Below the pieces are notes generated by a model. It searched no databases. It was not told the DNA's origin and saw only the letters and a list, made by a program, of their open reading frames with translations. A stretch of 64,000 bases of DNA, taken from assembly GCF_003955685.1 (NCBI RefSeq), contig NZ_RXHJ01000001.1:124001-188000 (forward strand). The letters are read 5' to 3'. Shown here piece by piece: positions 54,402-63,999 of this stretch. Origin of the DNA: Corynebacterium hylobatis (GTDB taxonomy: Bacteria > Actinomycetota > Actinomycetes > Mycobacteriales > Mycobacteriaceae). Made by a program: the position numbers and the translations under genes. Numbering within the stretch: the stretch's first letter is position 1; every line of letters starts with the position of its first letter.

Positions 54402-55307
54402 ATGGGTCTTGACGTAAGCATCGTCCGCGGCGGCACCTCCCGCGCGGTCTTCGTGAACATGTCCGATCTCCCGGACACCGGGCGGGATGAACTGTGCCTG
54501 CAGCTCATCGGTTCCCCCGACCCCGTGGCTGTTGACGGCCTCGGCGGCGGCGTCTCCTCCAACTCCAAGGTGATGTTCGTCGGTCCCTCCGATTCCCCGG
54601 AGGTGGACCTGGACAGCCTCTTCGCCCAGGTGTCCCCGGATACGGCGGTCATCGACTGGTCGGGCAACTGCGGCAACATCTCCGCCGGCATCGCGGCTTA
54701 TGCCCTCTCAGCCGGCCTGGTGGAGCGGCTGCCGGTGCGGGTCCGCAACCTCAACACCGGCGCCCTCTTCGAGCTTTCCGGCACCGACCCCCGGGAGCGT
54801 ATCGACGTCCGCTTCCGCCGGCCCGGCGGTGAACAGACCGGCGAGATCTTTCCCCGCGGCCGGGTGTGTCACGTGGATGGGCTGGAGGCCACGCTCATCG
54901 ACGTGACCAACCCGGTCGTCATCGTGCGGGCGGCGGACGTGACAGAGCCTTCCCTGGAACGGCTCGAACGACTCCGGGTCGCCGCCGGGGAGGCCATGGG
55001 GTTGGCCCCCTCCCCCGCCATCCCGCGGGTCGCGCTGGTGGAACCTGCCGACGGGCGGTTACGCGTCCGGATGACCTCGATGGGCAGGTTCCACCATGCG
55101 CTGCCGGCCACCGGCATCCTGGCCCTGGGTGCGGCGGTCGCGCTGGGTGGCACGGTCATCGACCTGCCCGCACAGCCGGAAGTCGTGCTGGAGCACCCCA
55201 GGGGTACGGCGACGGTCTCCGCGCTGGTGGACGGTGATCAGCTCGAGTGGGTGGCGCTCGCCCGCACTGCCCGGGTCATCATGACGGGGCGGGTCCATCT
55301 GCCCTGA
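54402..55307 (+). CDS. PrpF/4-oxalomesaconate-tautomerase-like isomerase
   Basis: A 301-residue PrpF-fold protein: [10 protein letters not shown] at the N-terminus, [30 protein letters not shown] with the conserved Cys, and [14 protein letters not shown]. The family isomerises tricarboxylates or oxalomesaconate (proline-racemase-like fold). At about 300 residues it is shorter than the usual 350-390. No prpD/acnD neighbour is present. The substrate is unclear. Confidence 0.83.
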   Translation: MGLDVSIVRGGTSRAVFVNMSDLPDTGRDELCLQLIGSPDPVAVDGLGGGVSSNSKVMFVGPSDSPEVDLDSLFAQVSPDTAVIDWSGNCGNISAGIAAYALSAGLVERLPVRVRNLNTGALFELSGTDPRERIDVRFRRPGGEQTGEIFPRGRVCHVDGLEATLIDVTNPVVIVRAADVTEPSLERLERLRVAAGEAMGLAPSPAIPRVALVEPADGRLRVRMTSMGRFHHALPATGILALGAAVALGGTVIDLPAQPEVVLEHPRGTATVSALVDGDQLEWVALARTARVIMTGRVHLP

Positions 55308-55509
55308 GCTCGAGCAGCCGCTTCAGTACGTCAAGGTCCCGGCCCACCGCGGCGGCATCGGCGGCGAACTGTTCATCGTCCATCCCGAGCTGGCGCACGG
55401 TGAGCCGCACCCGGACCTCCCCTCTCTCCGCCTCCGCAAGGCCGGCGGCCTACAGGTGCAGGTTCTCCGGATCGGCGTGGATGATGCGGCTGACGTGGAT
55501 ACTCTTCAC
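55279..55509 (-). pseudogene. Decayed SRPBCC (polyketide cyclase-like) gene
   Basis: From GTG 55509 (overlapping the mug stop as GTGA, with GGAGGAG upstream) the frame reads MKSIHVSRIIHADPENLHL and hits TAG at 55450-55452. The same frame resumes with AAGLAEAERGEV and then jumps to a typical SRPBCC C-terminus (VRLTVRQLGMDDEQFAADA, VGRDLDVLKRLLE). About 80-100 central residues are missing compared with an intact family member. It therefore carries an internal deletion and a premature stop. Confidence 0.72.
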
Positions 55510-56027
55510 TGTTTCTCCTCCAGTCGCGCCCAGACCTCGGCATAGGACCGGGCCAGGGAATCGACCGTCTCGTGGGCGTTGAGGCCACTGGGATTGGGCA
55601 CGACCCAGGTCTCCACCCCGCCGATCGGTTCCTCCTGCAGACCGACCTTCGCCTTCGGGTGGGAGAAGGCGGTGCGGTAGGCGCCGATACCGGCGATCAT
55701 GATGACCTCGGGGCGGAAGCGGGCGGCCTTCTCCGCCAGCTCTGCTCCCCCGGCCCGGTACTCCTCCCGGCTGAGCTCAGCGGCCCCGGCGGTGGCGCGG
55801 GGGACGATGTTGGTGAAGCCGAGGCCGCGGCGGTTGAGCATGGCCTCGTCCTCGGTGGCGAGGCCGTGGCGGGCGTCGACAAGCCACTCGGTGATGCCGG
55901 CGGCGTGCAGCGCCGGCCAGAAACGGTTGCCGGGGCGGGCGAAGGGGGCGTCGACCTGCTCGGAGAGCAGCCCGGGGTTGATGCCGACGATGAGCAGCCG
56001 GCAGCCGGCGAGGTTGCGGTCGTGCAC
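55506..56027 (-). CDS. mug: G/T(U)-mismatch-specific DNA glycosylase
   Basis: A 173-residue uracil-DNA-glycosylase-fold enzyme. Motif 1 is LIVGINPGLLSEQ, and motif 2 VVPNPSGLNAHET contains the NPSG seen in Mug/TDG. It removes uracil or thymine from G mismatches. It starts with GTG immediately after the pfkA stop (TAG-GTG), so it is translated from the pfkA transcript. Confidence 0.9.
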   Translation of the reverse strand: MHDRNLAGCRLLIVGINPGLLSEQVDAPFARPGNRFWPALHAAGITEWLVDARHGLATEDEAMLNRRGLGFTNIVPRATAGAAELSREEYRAGGAELAEKAARFRPEVIMIAGIGAYRTAFSHPKAKVGLQEEPIGGVETWVVPNPSGLNAHETVDSLARSYAEVWARLEEKQ

Positions 56028-57059
56028 CTAGCCGAACATCGCCTGGGCGGTGACCCAGCGGTCCATCGGTACGGTCTTGAGTTCGCCCACGGCCTCCTGG
56101 AGCGGGATGTTGACGATGCGGTCCCCCTGCAGCGCCACAGTGGTGCCGAACTCGCCGCGGTGGGCCGAGCGGGTGGCGCGCACACCGTAGCGGGTGGCCA
56201 GGACACGGTCGAAGGCGGTCGGGGTGCCGCCGCGCTGGATGTGGCCCAGCACGGTGGTGCGGACGTCATGGCCGAGACGCTCGTGGATCTCGTCTGCGAT
56301 CTGCTGGCCGATGCCGGTGAACGTCTCGTGGCCGAACTGGTCGACCCCTCCGGAACGCATCTCCATGGTGCCCTCCTTCGGGGAGGCACCCTCGGCGACG
56401 ACGATGATGCCGTACTTCTCCCCCATCTGGAAGCGGCGCTCCATCTTCTTGCAGATCTCCGCGATGTCGAAGGGCACCTCCGGGATCACGGTGTAGTGCG
56501 CGCCGCCGGCCATGCCGGAATGCAGGGCGATCCAGCCGACGTGGCGACCCATGACCTCGACGATGAGGATGCGGTTGTGGGATTCTGCGGTGGTGTGCAG
56601 GCGGTCGACGGCGTCGGTGGCCACGGCCACGGCGGTGTCGAAGCCGAAGGTGTAGTCGGTGCCGTTGACGTCGTTGTCGATGGTCTTGGGCACACCCACC
56701 ACCGGGATGCCGTTGTCGGCCAGCCATTTCGCGCCCTTGAGGGTGCCCTCGCCGCCGATGGGGATCAGCGCGTCGATCTGCGCATCCGCCAGGTTCGCCT
56801 TGATCTGGTCGATGCCCGCCTTGAACTTGTCCGGGTGCAGCCGGCCGGTGCCCAGGATCGTGCCACCCCGGAGGAGGATGCGGTCAATGTGCTCATCGTC
56901 GTAGAGGTCGACGCGGCGGTCCTCGAGCAGGCCCACCCAGCCGTCCTCGTACCCCACGACGGTGGAGCCGAACTCGGCGCTGGCGGTACGGACGATACCG
57001 CGGATGACGGCGTTGAGGCCGGGGCAGTCGCCGCCGGAGGTGAGGGTGGCAAGTCGCAT
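56028..57059 (-). CDS. pfkA: 6-phosphofructokinase
   Basis: A 343-residue group A phosphofructokinase: [46 protein letters not shown] with the catalytic Asp, [12 protein letters not shown] and [15 protein letters not shown]. The GGT..GTGR context suits ATP- rather than PPi-dependent enzymes. ATG 57059 lies 7 nt after TAGAGT, which sits at the end of the upstream MFS gene, so pfkA has its own promoter within the operon. Confidence 0.95.
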   Translation of the reverse strand: MRLATLTSGGDCPGLNAVIRGIVRTASAEFGSTVVGYEDGWVGLLEDRRVDLYDDEHIDRILLRGGTILGTGRLHPDKFKAGIDQIKANLADAQIDALIPIGGEGTLKGAKWLADNGIPVVGVPKTIDNDVNGTDYTFGFDTAVAVATDAVDRLHTTAESHNRILIVEVMGRHVGWIALHSGMAGGAHYTVIPEVPFDIAEICKKMERRFQMGEKYGIIVVAEGASPKEGTMEMRSGGVDQFGHETFTGIGQQIADEIHERLGHDVRTTVLGHIQRGGTPTAFDRVLATRYGVRATRSAHRGEFGTTVALQGDRIVNIPLQEAVGELKTVPMDRWVTAQAMFG

Positions 57060-57066
57060 GCGCCCC

Positions 57067-57072
57067 ACTCTA
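57067..57072 (-). promoter_or_regulatory. -10 hexamer TAGAGT of pfkA
   Basis: TAGAGT overlaps the upstream MFS stop codon and is 7 nt before ATG 57059. Confidence 0.5.
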
Positions 57073-58455
57073 GCCCGGCACCGGGTGATCGGCACGGAAG
57101 AACGCGACCGCCACCAGGCCCAGTCCCAGCACCGCCGCCGGCAGCAGCAGGGCGATCGCCAGGCCGGGTACGAAGCCCAACGACACGGCGCCGACCTGCA
57201 TCGCGGCACCCACCCCCGCGGCACCCAGCACGGCGCCGGTCTGCCGGGCGGTGTTGTACACCCCGGAGGCCGCACCCATGTGGGCGATCTCCACCGAACG
57301 CATCGCGGTGGCGGAGTTCGGCGCCCACACCAGCGAGTTGCCGATGCCCATCAGGACGGCGGAGAAGAGGAAGAGGTTGACGGGGGCGTCGGTAAGCATG
57401 ATCCAGGCGGTGAAGACCAGCGCGATGATCATGGTGGCGAAACCACCCACGGACAGCACGCGCGGGTGGATGCGGTCGGCCGCCGGACCGATCAACGGTG
57501 AGGCCACGCCCGCGACCACCGCCATGGGGATGATCATGAGACCCGCCTGCTGGGAGCTGAGCTCCCGGCCGTCCTGCAGCCACAGCATGATCGGCAGCAT
57601 GATCGAGGAGACCGCGAAACCCATCGTCGCGATGGAGAAGGCCCCGATCGAGTAGTTGCGGTTGCGGAAGATCTCCAACGGCACGAGCGGTTCACTCCCC
57701 CGCGCCGTCGCCGTGGCCTGCAGGCGGACGAACAGCACCATCAGCAGGACGCCGGCCACCAGCAGACCAATCGACCAGGCCGGCCAACCCAGGCCGGGCC
57801 CCTGCTGCACCGCCACCACGACGGCGACCATGCCAAACAGGGAAACGATGACAGAGACCGGGTCGATGCGCCGGGCATAGGTGGGCAGCCGCGGCACCCA
57901 CAGGCCCGCGAGGATGAAGGCGAGGATGCCGACGGGCAGGTGGACGAGGAAGACACCCCGCCAGCCCACCGCGCCGACGAGGAAACCGCCGAGCACCGGG
58001 CCGACGAGGCTGGCCACCGAACCGACCGCACCCCAGGCGCCGAGCGCCGAACCGCGTTTCTCCCGGGGAAAGACCCGGTTGATCACGCTCATTGTCTGCG
58101 GGGTGAGGATCGCCGCCCCCACGCCCTGGGCGGCCCGGGCCAGGATGAGCAGTTCGAGGGTGGGCGCGAGCATTGAGCCGAGGGCGGCGAGCGTGAATAC
58201 GACCACGCCGATGCGGAAGAGGTTGCGCTGGCCGTAACGGTCACCCAACCGGCCGGTGAACAGCAGGGGCACCACCAGGCAGAGCAGGTAGATCGAGGTG
58301 ACCCACACGACCTGGTCGAGACGGGCGTCGAAGGCCGCCATGATGCCGGGGGTGGCAACGGCGACGATGGTCTGGTCCAGCAGGATCATGAAGAAACCCA
58401 GGCACAGGGCGGCCAGGGCCCGCCAGGCCTGGGGTGCGGGTAGAACGGTGCTCAC
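57070..58455 (-). CDS. DHA2-type (14-helix) MFS drug exporter
   Basis: A 461-residue MFS transporter with signature [14 protein letters not shown] in helix 1 (motif D1-like), [13 protein letters not shown] (motif A) and [15 protein letters not shown]. It resembles the EmrB/QacA proton antiporters and has roughly 14 hydrophobic helices. GTG 58455 overlaps the upstream MFS stop (GTGA) and is 7 nt after TAGAGT. Substrate unknown. Confidence 0.88.
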   Translation of the reverse strand: MSTVLPAPQAWRALAALCLGFFMILLDQTIVAVATPGIMAAFDARLDQVVWVTSIYLLCLVVPLLFTGRLGDRYGQRNLFRIGVVVFTLAALGSMLAPTLELLILARAAQGVGAAILTPQTMSVINRVFPREKRGSALGAWGAVGSVASLVGPVLGGFLVGAVGWRGVFLVHLPVGILAFILAGLWVPRLPTYARRIDPVSVIVSLFGMVAVVVAVQQGPGLGWPAWSIGLLVAGVLLMVLFVRLQATATARGSEPLVPLEIFRNRNYSIGAFSIATMGFAVSSIMLPIMLWLQDGRELSSQQAGLMIIPMAVVAGVASPLIGPAADRIHPRVLSVGGFATMIIALVFTAWIMLTDAPVNLFLFSAVLMGIGNSLVWAPNSATAMRSVEIAHMGAASGVYNTARQTGAVLGAAGVGAAMQVGAVSLGFVPGLAIALLLPAAVLGLGLVAVAFFRADHPVPG

Positions 58456-59666
58456 GGCGAGGACTCTATCCGGGCCGGGCGCAGAACCACCAGACCACGC
58501 AGGATCGCCCACACGGAGATGAGCACCCACGTCCCCGCCAGGGCAGCCGCCGTGGTGTAGATGGACACCCGTGTGAGCAGGCCGGCCGCCACCACCAGTC
58601 CGATGGGTGCGGAGAACTGACCGATGGCCATGAACACCGAGAACGCCCGGCCGCGCAGACGCTCCGGGGTCTCCTCGGTGATGAGCACCATCTGCAGCGG
58701 GCCGATGAGCCCGCCGCCGAGACCGGCGACGGCCATGCCGGCCAGCACCAGCCAGGAGTACTGCAGCGCGCCCATGAGCACGAAGCCCACCACGTAGAGC
58801 AGCATCGCCGTCACCCAGATGGTGCGGCGCCGGCCGGTGCCGAGCGTGGCCACCAGCGCCCCGGAGATCATCATGCCCACGGCGTAGGCGGACATCGACA
58901 GCCCCAGCATCAGCGGGGCGTCGATGGACTGGAAGTGGGCGGGCATGAGCACCGCCAGATAGGGGCTGACCAGGGCCGCGGAGATGAGCGTGACCGCGGC
59001 GAGCAGGCGGACGGGCGCAGGGCGGATCACCTCCGCCCAGGAGCGCAGGGCGCCGAGGTCCGGGGTGTCCACGGTGATCTCCTCCTGCGGTGCCGGAATC
59101 AGGCGCAGGAGGGTGGTCAGCGCGGCGGCGAGCAGGGAACAGCCGGCGGTGATCCACAGGACGTGCCCGATGGGCAGCGCCGACATGAGGAAACCAGCCA
59201 GGGCGGGGCCGAGCAACCAGGCGGTGCCGCCGATGGACTGGTTGATCCCGGCGATGAAGTCGAGGGAGCGGCCGGAGGTGCGTGCCACGTCACCGACAAG
59301 TGCGGAGCGGGCGGCCATGCCGGGAATGTCGCCGACCGCACCGATGATGCCCAGTGCAATGAACCACGCCAGGTTCAGTCCCACCAGCTGGTCGACGAGG
59401 ATCACCCCCACGATGGAGAGGCCGGAGATGATGTCCGAGATGATCGACATGGGTTTGCGCCCCAGTGTGTCGATGAGGTGCCCGCCCAGGAAGGCGAAGG
59501 CCAGACTGGGCAGGGCGATCGCGGCGGCGACGAGGCCCGCCGCGGCCGGGTCGCCGGTGCGTTCGAGCACCAGCCAGGGCCACACGATGGTGGCCACCGC
59601 GTTGCCCAGCATCGACGTCGCCGCCGATGCCAGGTAGATCCACACCATTGCCGGATTCGGGTTCAC
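58452..59666 (-). CDS. MFS transporter, 12-helix
   Basis: A 404-residue MFS protein (FLGGHLIDTLGRKP in the cytoplasmic loop, ARSALVGDVARTSGRSLDFIAG). It resembles enterobactin-exporter/macrolide-type DHA3 proteins. GTG 59666 is preferred because TATGCT lies 6 nt upstream and longer forms would overlap the divergent gene. It is coupled to the DHA2 exporter by a 4-bp overlap, so the two transporters form one unit. Confidence 0.83.
   Translation of the reverse strand: MNPNPAMVWIYLASAATSMLGNAVATIVWPWLVLERTGDPAAAGLVAAAIALPSLAFAFLGGHLIDTLGRKPMSIISDIISGLSIVGVILVDQLVGLNLAWFIALGIIGAVGDIPGMAARSALVGDVARTSGRSLDFIAGINQSIGGTAWLLGPALAGFLMSALPIGHVLWITAGCSLLAAALTTLLRLIPAPQEEITVDTPDLGALRSWAEVIRPAPVRLLAAVTLISAALVSPYLAVLMPAHFQSIDAPLMLGLSMSAYAVGMMISGALVATLGTGRRRTIWVTAMLLYVVGFVLMGALQYSWLVLAGMAVAGLGGGLIGPLQMVLITEETPERLRGRAFSVFMAIGQFSAPIGLVVAAGLLTRVSIYTTAAALAGTWVLISVWAILRGLVVLRPARIESSP
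58463..58468 (-). promoter_or_regulatory. -10 hexamer TAGAGT of the DHA2 exporter gene
   Basis: TAGAGT on the minus strand, 7 nt before GTG 58455, inside the end of the upstream MFS gene. Confidence 0.4.
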
Positions 59667-59672
59667 GGGGAA

Positions 59673-59699
59673 AGCATATCTGTCCGTCTCACGTAGGCT
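59673..59699. promoter_or_regulatory. Divergent leaderless promoters
   Basis: TATGCT on the minus strand (59673-59678) is 6 nt before GTG 59666. TAGGCT on the plus strand (59694-59699) is 7 nt before ATG 59707. Confidence 0.45.
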
Positions 59700-59706
59700 G
59701 TCCGGC

Positions 59707-60030
59707 ATGGCAATGATCGACATCAAGTCCCCTGAAAACGTCTCCACCGCGGCCGTCGTGTCGCTCGGTCTGCTCGGCGGGTGGCTCTCCGCCCGCGAGA
59801 CCGGTGCCCGCCCCCTCGGCGGTGTGGTGCTGGCCGCGGCCGGTGGCTGGGCTGCCCGTTCCTGGCTGGCCAAGACCAACCCCGCGACCACGGCTGCCCT
59901 GACCGGGCTCTATGTCGGTGGCTTCGGCGCCTCGCACCCCCTGGCGAAGAAGATCGGCGCCTGGCCGGCCGTCGCCGTGGTCACCGCGGTGACCGCGGGT
60001 GCGGCCTACGCGCTGTCTGACGCGAAGTAG
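59707..60030 (+). CDS. Small hydrophobic protein, unknown function
   Basis: 107 residues with two to three Ala/Gly-rich hydrophobic helices (VVLAAAGGWAARSWL, VAVVTAVTAGAAYAL) and little charge. It appears to be a conserved corynebacterial membrane protein. It starts 7 nt after TAGGCT and ends 1 bp before the convergent viuB stop. No function is assignable. Confidence 0.75.
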   Translation: MAMIDIKSPENVSTAAVVSLGLLGGWLSARETGARPLGGVVLAAAGGWAARSWLAKTNPATTAALTGLYVGGFGASHPLAKKIGAWPAVAVVTAVTAGAAYALSDAK

Positions 60031-60031
60031 G

Positions 60032-60808
60032 CTAACGCGCCTCGGCGGCCTCGAGTTCGGCGTTGAACTCCTGCTTCGAGGCCTGCCACTGGTCCTCGGT
60101 CATTCCGATGCGCCAGTAACCGGAGATGGAGACATCCTCGCGCGCCACCCCGTTATCGACGAAGAGGAAGCGGCGCAGTTCCTTGATCATCTCCGCCACG
60201 CCGTGGACGAACCAGCTGGTGCGCTTCGCCGGGATCCCGGCGGAACGCACCGCGGCGGACAGTTTCGTGCCGTGGGTCGCGCCGTTGCGGGGCACCCAGT
60301 GCAGGCGGACGCCTGCCGGTTCCGGCATCTCAAAGGTGGAGGCGGCGTCCTCGATCTCGATGTAGACCTCCGCTGTGGCACCGGCAGGCAGCTTCTCGAC
60401 GCCCGCCGCAATCGCCGGTGCCGCCGACTCGTCACCGGCGAAGAGGAAGTGCTCGTACCCCTCACCCGGGCCCCAGGCACCGCCCGGCCCCAGGAAGGCG
60501 ACAGTTTCCCCCACCTCGGCCCGCTGCGCCCACGGGCCGGCCAGTCCCTCGGAGCCGTGGGTGACGAAGTCGACGTCGAAACGCCCCGTCTCCGTGTTGA
60601 TGCGGCGGAAGGTGTATGTGCGGGTGACCGGCCGCGGCTCGTCCTCACCTCCGAAGATCAGCTTGATGTAGTGGTCGGTGTGGGGAAGGTCCACACCGAC
60701 CAGTCCGGGGGAGTCGAAGCTGATACGGACCAGTTCGTCGGTGAGTCGTCGAACATTGGTGACGGTGGCGGTCCGCTTCTCGCGCTTTTTGCGGGTGGGG
60801 GTTGTCAT
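60032..60808 (-). CDS. viuB: Siderophore-interacting protein ViuB-like (ferric reductase)
   Basis: A 258-residue FAD-binding SIP-family protein: RPVTRTYTFRRINTETGRFDVDFVTHG in the FAD domain, FLFAGDESAAPAIA in the NAD(P) domain, and a C-terminal YWRIG. It reduces ferric siderophores in the cytoplasm to release iron. ATG 60808 is preceded by AGGAGA. A DtxR-type palindrome sits 20 bp upstream, so iron repression is expected. Confidence 0.9.
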   Translation of the reverse strand: MTTPTRKKREKRTATVTNVRRLTDELVRISFDSPGLVGVDLPHTDHYIKLIFGGEDEPRPVTRTYTFRRINTETGRFDVDFVTHGSEGLAGPWAQRAEVGETVAFLGPGGAWGPGEGYEHFLFAGDESAAPAIAAGVEKLPAGATAEVYIEIEDAASTFEMPEPAGVRLHWVPRNGATHGTKLSAAVRSAGIPAKRTSWFVHGVAEMIKELRRFLFVDNGVAREDVSISGYWRIGMTEDQWQASKQEFNAELEAAEAR

Positions 60809-60827
60809 GGGCGGTCTCCTGTTTCTA

Positions 60828-60843
60828 CTTAGGATTACCTAAG
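60828..60843. promoter_or_regulatory. DtxR-like iron box of viuB
   Basis: CTTAGGATTACCTAAG has perfect CTTAGG/CCTAAG arms and matches the TTAGG-N4-CCTAA core of the DtxR consensus. It lies 20 bp upstream of the viuB start. Confidence 0.75.
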
Positions 60844-60858
60844 CTACCAGGATTTGCC

Positions 60859-61185
60859 TCAACCGGCACGTCGCACATCCGGGGTGGTGGGCGAATGCGG
60901 CTCCTCCGCCCGGGCGATCAGTGCCCGCAGATCACTGACCGAGACGGTCGCGTCATCGCTGACATGGTCAGCCACGGCGTTGCCGATGATCCGGCGGATC
61001 ACCGCACCCGTGGTCTCCTTCCGCTCCCGGGCGAGTCCGCGCAGGATGTTCAGTGTGCTGACCGGGAGCCGGACCGTGAAGGTGTCCATGGCCTCGCCGG
61101 TCCGCAGGTGGGTGACCGTGTCGTCGGCGCCGATCCCGTCGTGCGGTTCGGTGTGCTCGTGGTACTGGGTGAAGTCGGTGCTCAT
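60859..61185 (-). CDS. Small ribbon-helix-helix-like protein, 108 aa
   Basis: The segment DTFTVRLPVSTLNILRGLARERKETTGAVIRRIIGNAVADH looks like a ribbon-helix-helix (CopG/Arc-type) DNA-binding domain: a short basic strand, then two helices with an RKE loop. The flanking tails are acidic. ATG 61185 is preceded by AGGACA; a longer form from 61266 lacks a ribosome site. Possibly an orphan antitoxin; no toxin gene is adjacent. It is separated from viuB by the iron box. Confidence 0.6.
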   Translation of the reverse strand: MSTDFTQYHEHTEPHDGIGADDTVTHLRTGEAMDTFTVRLPVSTLNILRGLARERKETTGAVIRRIIGNAVADHVSDDATVSVSDLRALIARAEEPHSPTTPDVRRAG

Positions 61186-61341
61186 TGTCCTGATCCCTCT
61201 CTGCGACGGCCCACCCAGGATCTGTCCCATATTTTCCCTGATCAGGCCATATTTTCTGGTGTACACATATCGTATGACGCCAGCATGCGGGAAAGCTAGG
61301 GCCGTGACGGGAAGGTTACGGCAAAGAGACCGCGCCGCCCT

Positions 61342-61986
61342 TCAGTTCTTCCGGCGGTGCACCCGCCAGCGCTCATGCAGGTTGCCGATCACCGTCATCA
61401 CTAGACCGACGGCGAAGGCGGCGAAGACCGTGCCCTCCCGCACACCGTGGAGGCCTCCCATGAGCACCAGGGAGAGCAGCGCGGAGATCGCGACGAGGCT
61501 CCAGTCGAAGATCATCTTCACCTTGCTGAAGGGCGCCCGGGTGATGATCGTGATCGCCGTGACCAGCCCCTCCGGCGGGGTGTAGGTCAGCCGGGGCCAT
61601 ACCTCCAGGTAGACACCGAGGGCGACGACGACGGCACCGACCACCGTCCACACCCACTGCATCGCGTAGTTGGCGGGCTCGAGCCACCAGGTGACGGCCA
61701 TGCTCAGGTCGACGAACCAGCCGAAGAGGAAGGTCACCGGCAGCTGCAGCAGCTGGACGGGCGGGAAACGGCGGCGCAGGAGGAGGATCTCAATCGCAAG
61801 GACCACCAGGCAGAACAGCACCACCCAGGTGCCGACAGTGAGCCCGGTGGCCAGTGAGAGAACCGTCGGGAGGGAACTGATCGGTGCGGTGCCGAGTGCC
61901 GCCCGCACCGTCACCGCCACGCCCAGGGACATGAGGAAGAGACCGAGCGTGAAGATCAACGCCCGGCGCAGCTGATGGAGGATCAC
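61342..61986 (-). CDS. YczE/YitT-like membrane protein
   Basis: A 214-residue protein with five to six membrane helices (ALIFTLGLFLMSLGVAVTVRAALGTAPISSLP at the N-terminus is the family hallmark; VWTVVGAVVVALGVYLEVWPRL). It matches the YczE/YyaS group of DUF161-like proteins, of unknown function. It starts with GTG. An inverted repeat lies 25-52 bp upstream. Confidence 0.75.
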   Translation of the reverse strand: MILHQLRRALIFTLGLFLMSLGVAVTVRAALGTAPISSLPTVLSLATGLTVGTWVVLFCLVVLAIEILLLRRRFPPVQLLQLPVTFLFGWFVDLSMAVTWWLEPANYAMQWVWTVVGAVVVALGVYLEVWPRLTYTPPEGLVTAITIITRAPFSKVKMIFDWSLVAISALLSLVLMGGLHGVREGTVFAAFAVGLVMTVIGNLHERWRVHRRKN

Positions 61987-62010
61987 CGGTCCATCACGCC
62001 GGTACAGAAA

Positions 62011-62038
62011 TCAGGGAAAGGAAAGTACATATCCCTGA
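62011..62038. promoter_or_regulatory. Inverted repeat upstream of the YczE-like gene
   Basis: TCAGGGA (62011-62017) and TCCCTGA (62032-62038) form perfect 7-bp arms 14 bp apart, 25-52 bp upstream of GTG 61986. A possible operator for an unidentified regulator. Confidence 0.4.
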
Positions 62039-62062
62039 CACTGTATCAACGCAGGTTCTACC

Positions 62063-63547
62063 CTACTTCCGGCCTGCCTCGTAGGCGGCGCCCACGCGGT
62101 AGAGACGGTCGTCGGCGAAGGCGGGGGCCATGATCTGCAGACCCACCGGCAGACCGGTGTCCGCGGCGAAACCGGCGGGCACGGACATACCGCAGAGGCC
62201 GGCCAGGTTCAGCGGCAGGGTGCACAGGTCGAAGTTGTACATCTCAACGGGGTCGGCGACCTTCTCGCCCAGCTTGAAGGCGGTGGTCGGCGTCGTCGGG
62301 GTGACCAGGACGTCGACCTGCTCGAAGGCGCGGGCGAAGTCCTGCGCGATGAGGGTGCGCACGCGCTGGGCCTGCACGTAGTAGGCGTCGAAGTAGCCCA
62401 CGGACAGTGCGTAGGTGCCCAGGATGATGCGGCGCTTGACCTCCGGGCCGAAGCCGGCGGCGCGGGTCAGGGCCATGACCTCGTCCGCGGAGCGGGTGCC
62501 GTCGTCACCGACGCGCATGCCGTAGCGCATGCCGTCGAGGCGCGCCAGGTTGGAGGAGACCTCGCAGGGCATGATCAGGTAGTAGGCGGCCAGCGCGTCG
62601 TCGAAACGCGGGCAGTCGACCTCGATGATCTCCGCGCCCTGGGCGGTGAGCTGATCCAGGGAGGCGCGGTAGGACTCGAGGACGCCGGGCTGGAAGCCCT
62701 CGCGGTTGAACTGCTTGACCACACCGACCTTGAGCCCCTTGAGGTCGCCGGAGGCACCCTCGCGGGCGGCGTCGACGACGCTGACCAGCGGGCGGTTGAC
62801 GGTGGTGGCGTCGAAGGGGTCGTGGCCGGCGATGACCTCGTGGAGCAGCGCGGCGTCGAGAACCGTGCGTGCGCCGGGGCCGGCCTGCTCCAGGGAGGAG
62901 GCGGCGGCGACGAAGCCGTAGCGGGAGACGGTGCCGTAGGTCGGCTTCACACCGACGGTGTTGGTCAGCGCGGCCGGCTGGCGGATGGAACCACCGGTGT
63001 CCGTGCCGATCGCCAGGGGGGCCTGACCGGCGGCGATCGCCGCGGCGGAACCGCCACCGGAGCCACCCGGGGTGCGCTCCAGGTCATAGGGGTTGCGGGT
63101 CGGGCCGTAGGCGGAGTTCTCCGTGGAGGAACCCATGGCCAGCTCATCGAGGTTGGTCTTGCCCAGGATCGGGATGCCGGCTTCACGGATCTTGCGGGTC
63201 ACGGTCGCGTCATAGGGACTGATCCAGCCCTCGAGGATCTTCGAGGCGCCGGTGGTGGGGGCGTCGGTGGTGACGATGACGTCCTTGAGTGCCAGCGGCA
63301 CGCCGGCCAGCGGGGAGGCGGGGGCCTCGCCGGCGTCGAGACGCTTATCGACGTCCTCCGCCGCCGCCAGCGCAGCCTCCGCGCCGACGTGCAGGAAGGC
63401 ATTGAGCTCGCCGTCGGTCTCCGTGATGCGGTCGAGGTGGGCCTGGGTCACCTCCCGCGAGGAGACCTCACGGGAGTGGATCTTCTCCGCCAGCTCAGCA
63501 GCGGTCAGAGAGGTCAGCCCGGAATCGGGCAGGGTGTATGTGGTCAT
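62063..63547 (-). CDS. gatA: Aspartyl/glutamyl-tRNA amidotransferase subunit A
   Basis: A 494-residue amidase-signature enzyme: the catalytic Lys lies in PLALKDV, the Ser-cis-Ser region in [12 protein letters not shown], and glycine-rich [17 protein letters not shown] precedes it. It releases ammonia from glutamine for transamidation. It follows gatC by 8 bp. Confidence 0.97.
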   Translation of the reverse strand: MTTYTLPDSGLTSLTAAELAEKIHSREVSSREVTQAHLDRITETDGELNAFLHVGAEAALAAAEDVDKRLDAGEAPASPLAGVPLALKDVIVTTDAPTTGASKILEGWISPYDATVTRKIREAGIPILGKTNLDELAMGSSTENSAYGPTRNPYDLERTPGGSGGGSAAAIAAGQAPLAIGTDTGGSIRQPAALTNTVGVKPTYGTVSRYGFVAAASSLEQAGPGARTVLDAALLHEVIAGHDPFDATTVNRPLVSVVDAAREGASGDLKGLKVGVVKQFNREGFQPGVLESYRASLDQLTAQGAEIIEVDCPRFDDALAAYYLIMPCEVSSNLARLDGMRYGMRVGDDGTRSADEVMALTRAAGFGPEVKRRIILGTYALSVGYFDAYYVQAQRVRTLIAQDFARAFEQVDVLVTPTTPTTAFKLGEKVADPVEMYNFDLCTLPLNLAGLCGMSVPAGFAADTGLPVGLQIMAPAFADDRLYRVGAAYEAGRK

Positions 63548-63555
63548 GTCGGTGT

Positions 63556-63852
63556 CTACTCCTCACCCAGGATCTGCGGAACCATGAAACGGCCGTCCTC
63601 CACTGCCGGGGCCTGGTCAAGGGCCTGCTCGGCGGTCAGGGTGGGCACCACGATGTCGTCACGCATGGCGGTCGAGATCGAGTGCGGATGGCTCATCGGC
63701 TCAACCCCCTCGGTATCGACCTTCTGCACGGCGGAGACAGCGTCGACGATATCGTCGATCTGCTCCGCGAAGAGCTGGAGCTCCTCCTCGCTCAATGCGA
63801 GACGGGACAACATGGCGAGGTGGGCGACCTCATCACGCGAAATTTCGGACAC
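63556..63852 (-). CDS. gatC: Aspartyl/glutamyl-tRNA amidotransferase subunit C
   Basis: 98 residues of the GatC family ([31 protein letters not shown] and [20 protein letters not shown]), which wraps around GatA and GatB. It starts with GTG and is first of the gatCA operon. Confidence 0.95.
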   Translation of the reverse strand: MSEISRDEVAHLAMLSRLALSEEELQLFAEQIDDIVDAVSAVQKVDTEGVEPMSHPHSISTAMRDDIVVPTLTAEQALDQAPAVEDGRFMVPQILGEE

Positions 63853-63960
63853 GGGGACTACATCCTTCTACGCATCGTTAAATGAACCTGCCCCATGCTA
63901 CTGCAGTCCCCCGGGGGAAACTTATCTGAGGTCCCTGCACAGCCAACATGCACCTTTATC

Positions 63961-63999
63961 TATGATGGAGTGACCCAGATTCATTTTCCTCCGGAAGGA
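63961..63999 (+). promoter_or_regulatory. Promoter and ribosome site of a gene beyond the right edge
   Basis: TATGAT at 63961-63966 and CCGGAAGGA near 63991-63999 precede the right edge, so a plus-strand gene probably starts just outside the window. The 148-bp gap to gatC otherwise holds nothing recognisable. Confidence 0.45.

Noticed and set aside
60859..61185. Toxin-antitoxin pair around the ribbon-helix-helix protein
   Set aside because: No small toxin-like gene is adjacent on either side; neighbours are viuB and a polytopic membrane protein.
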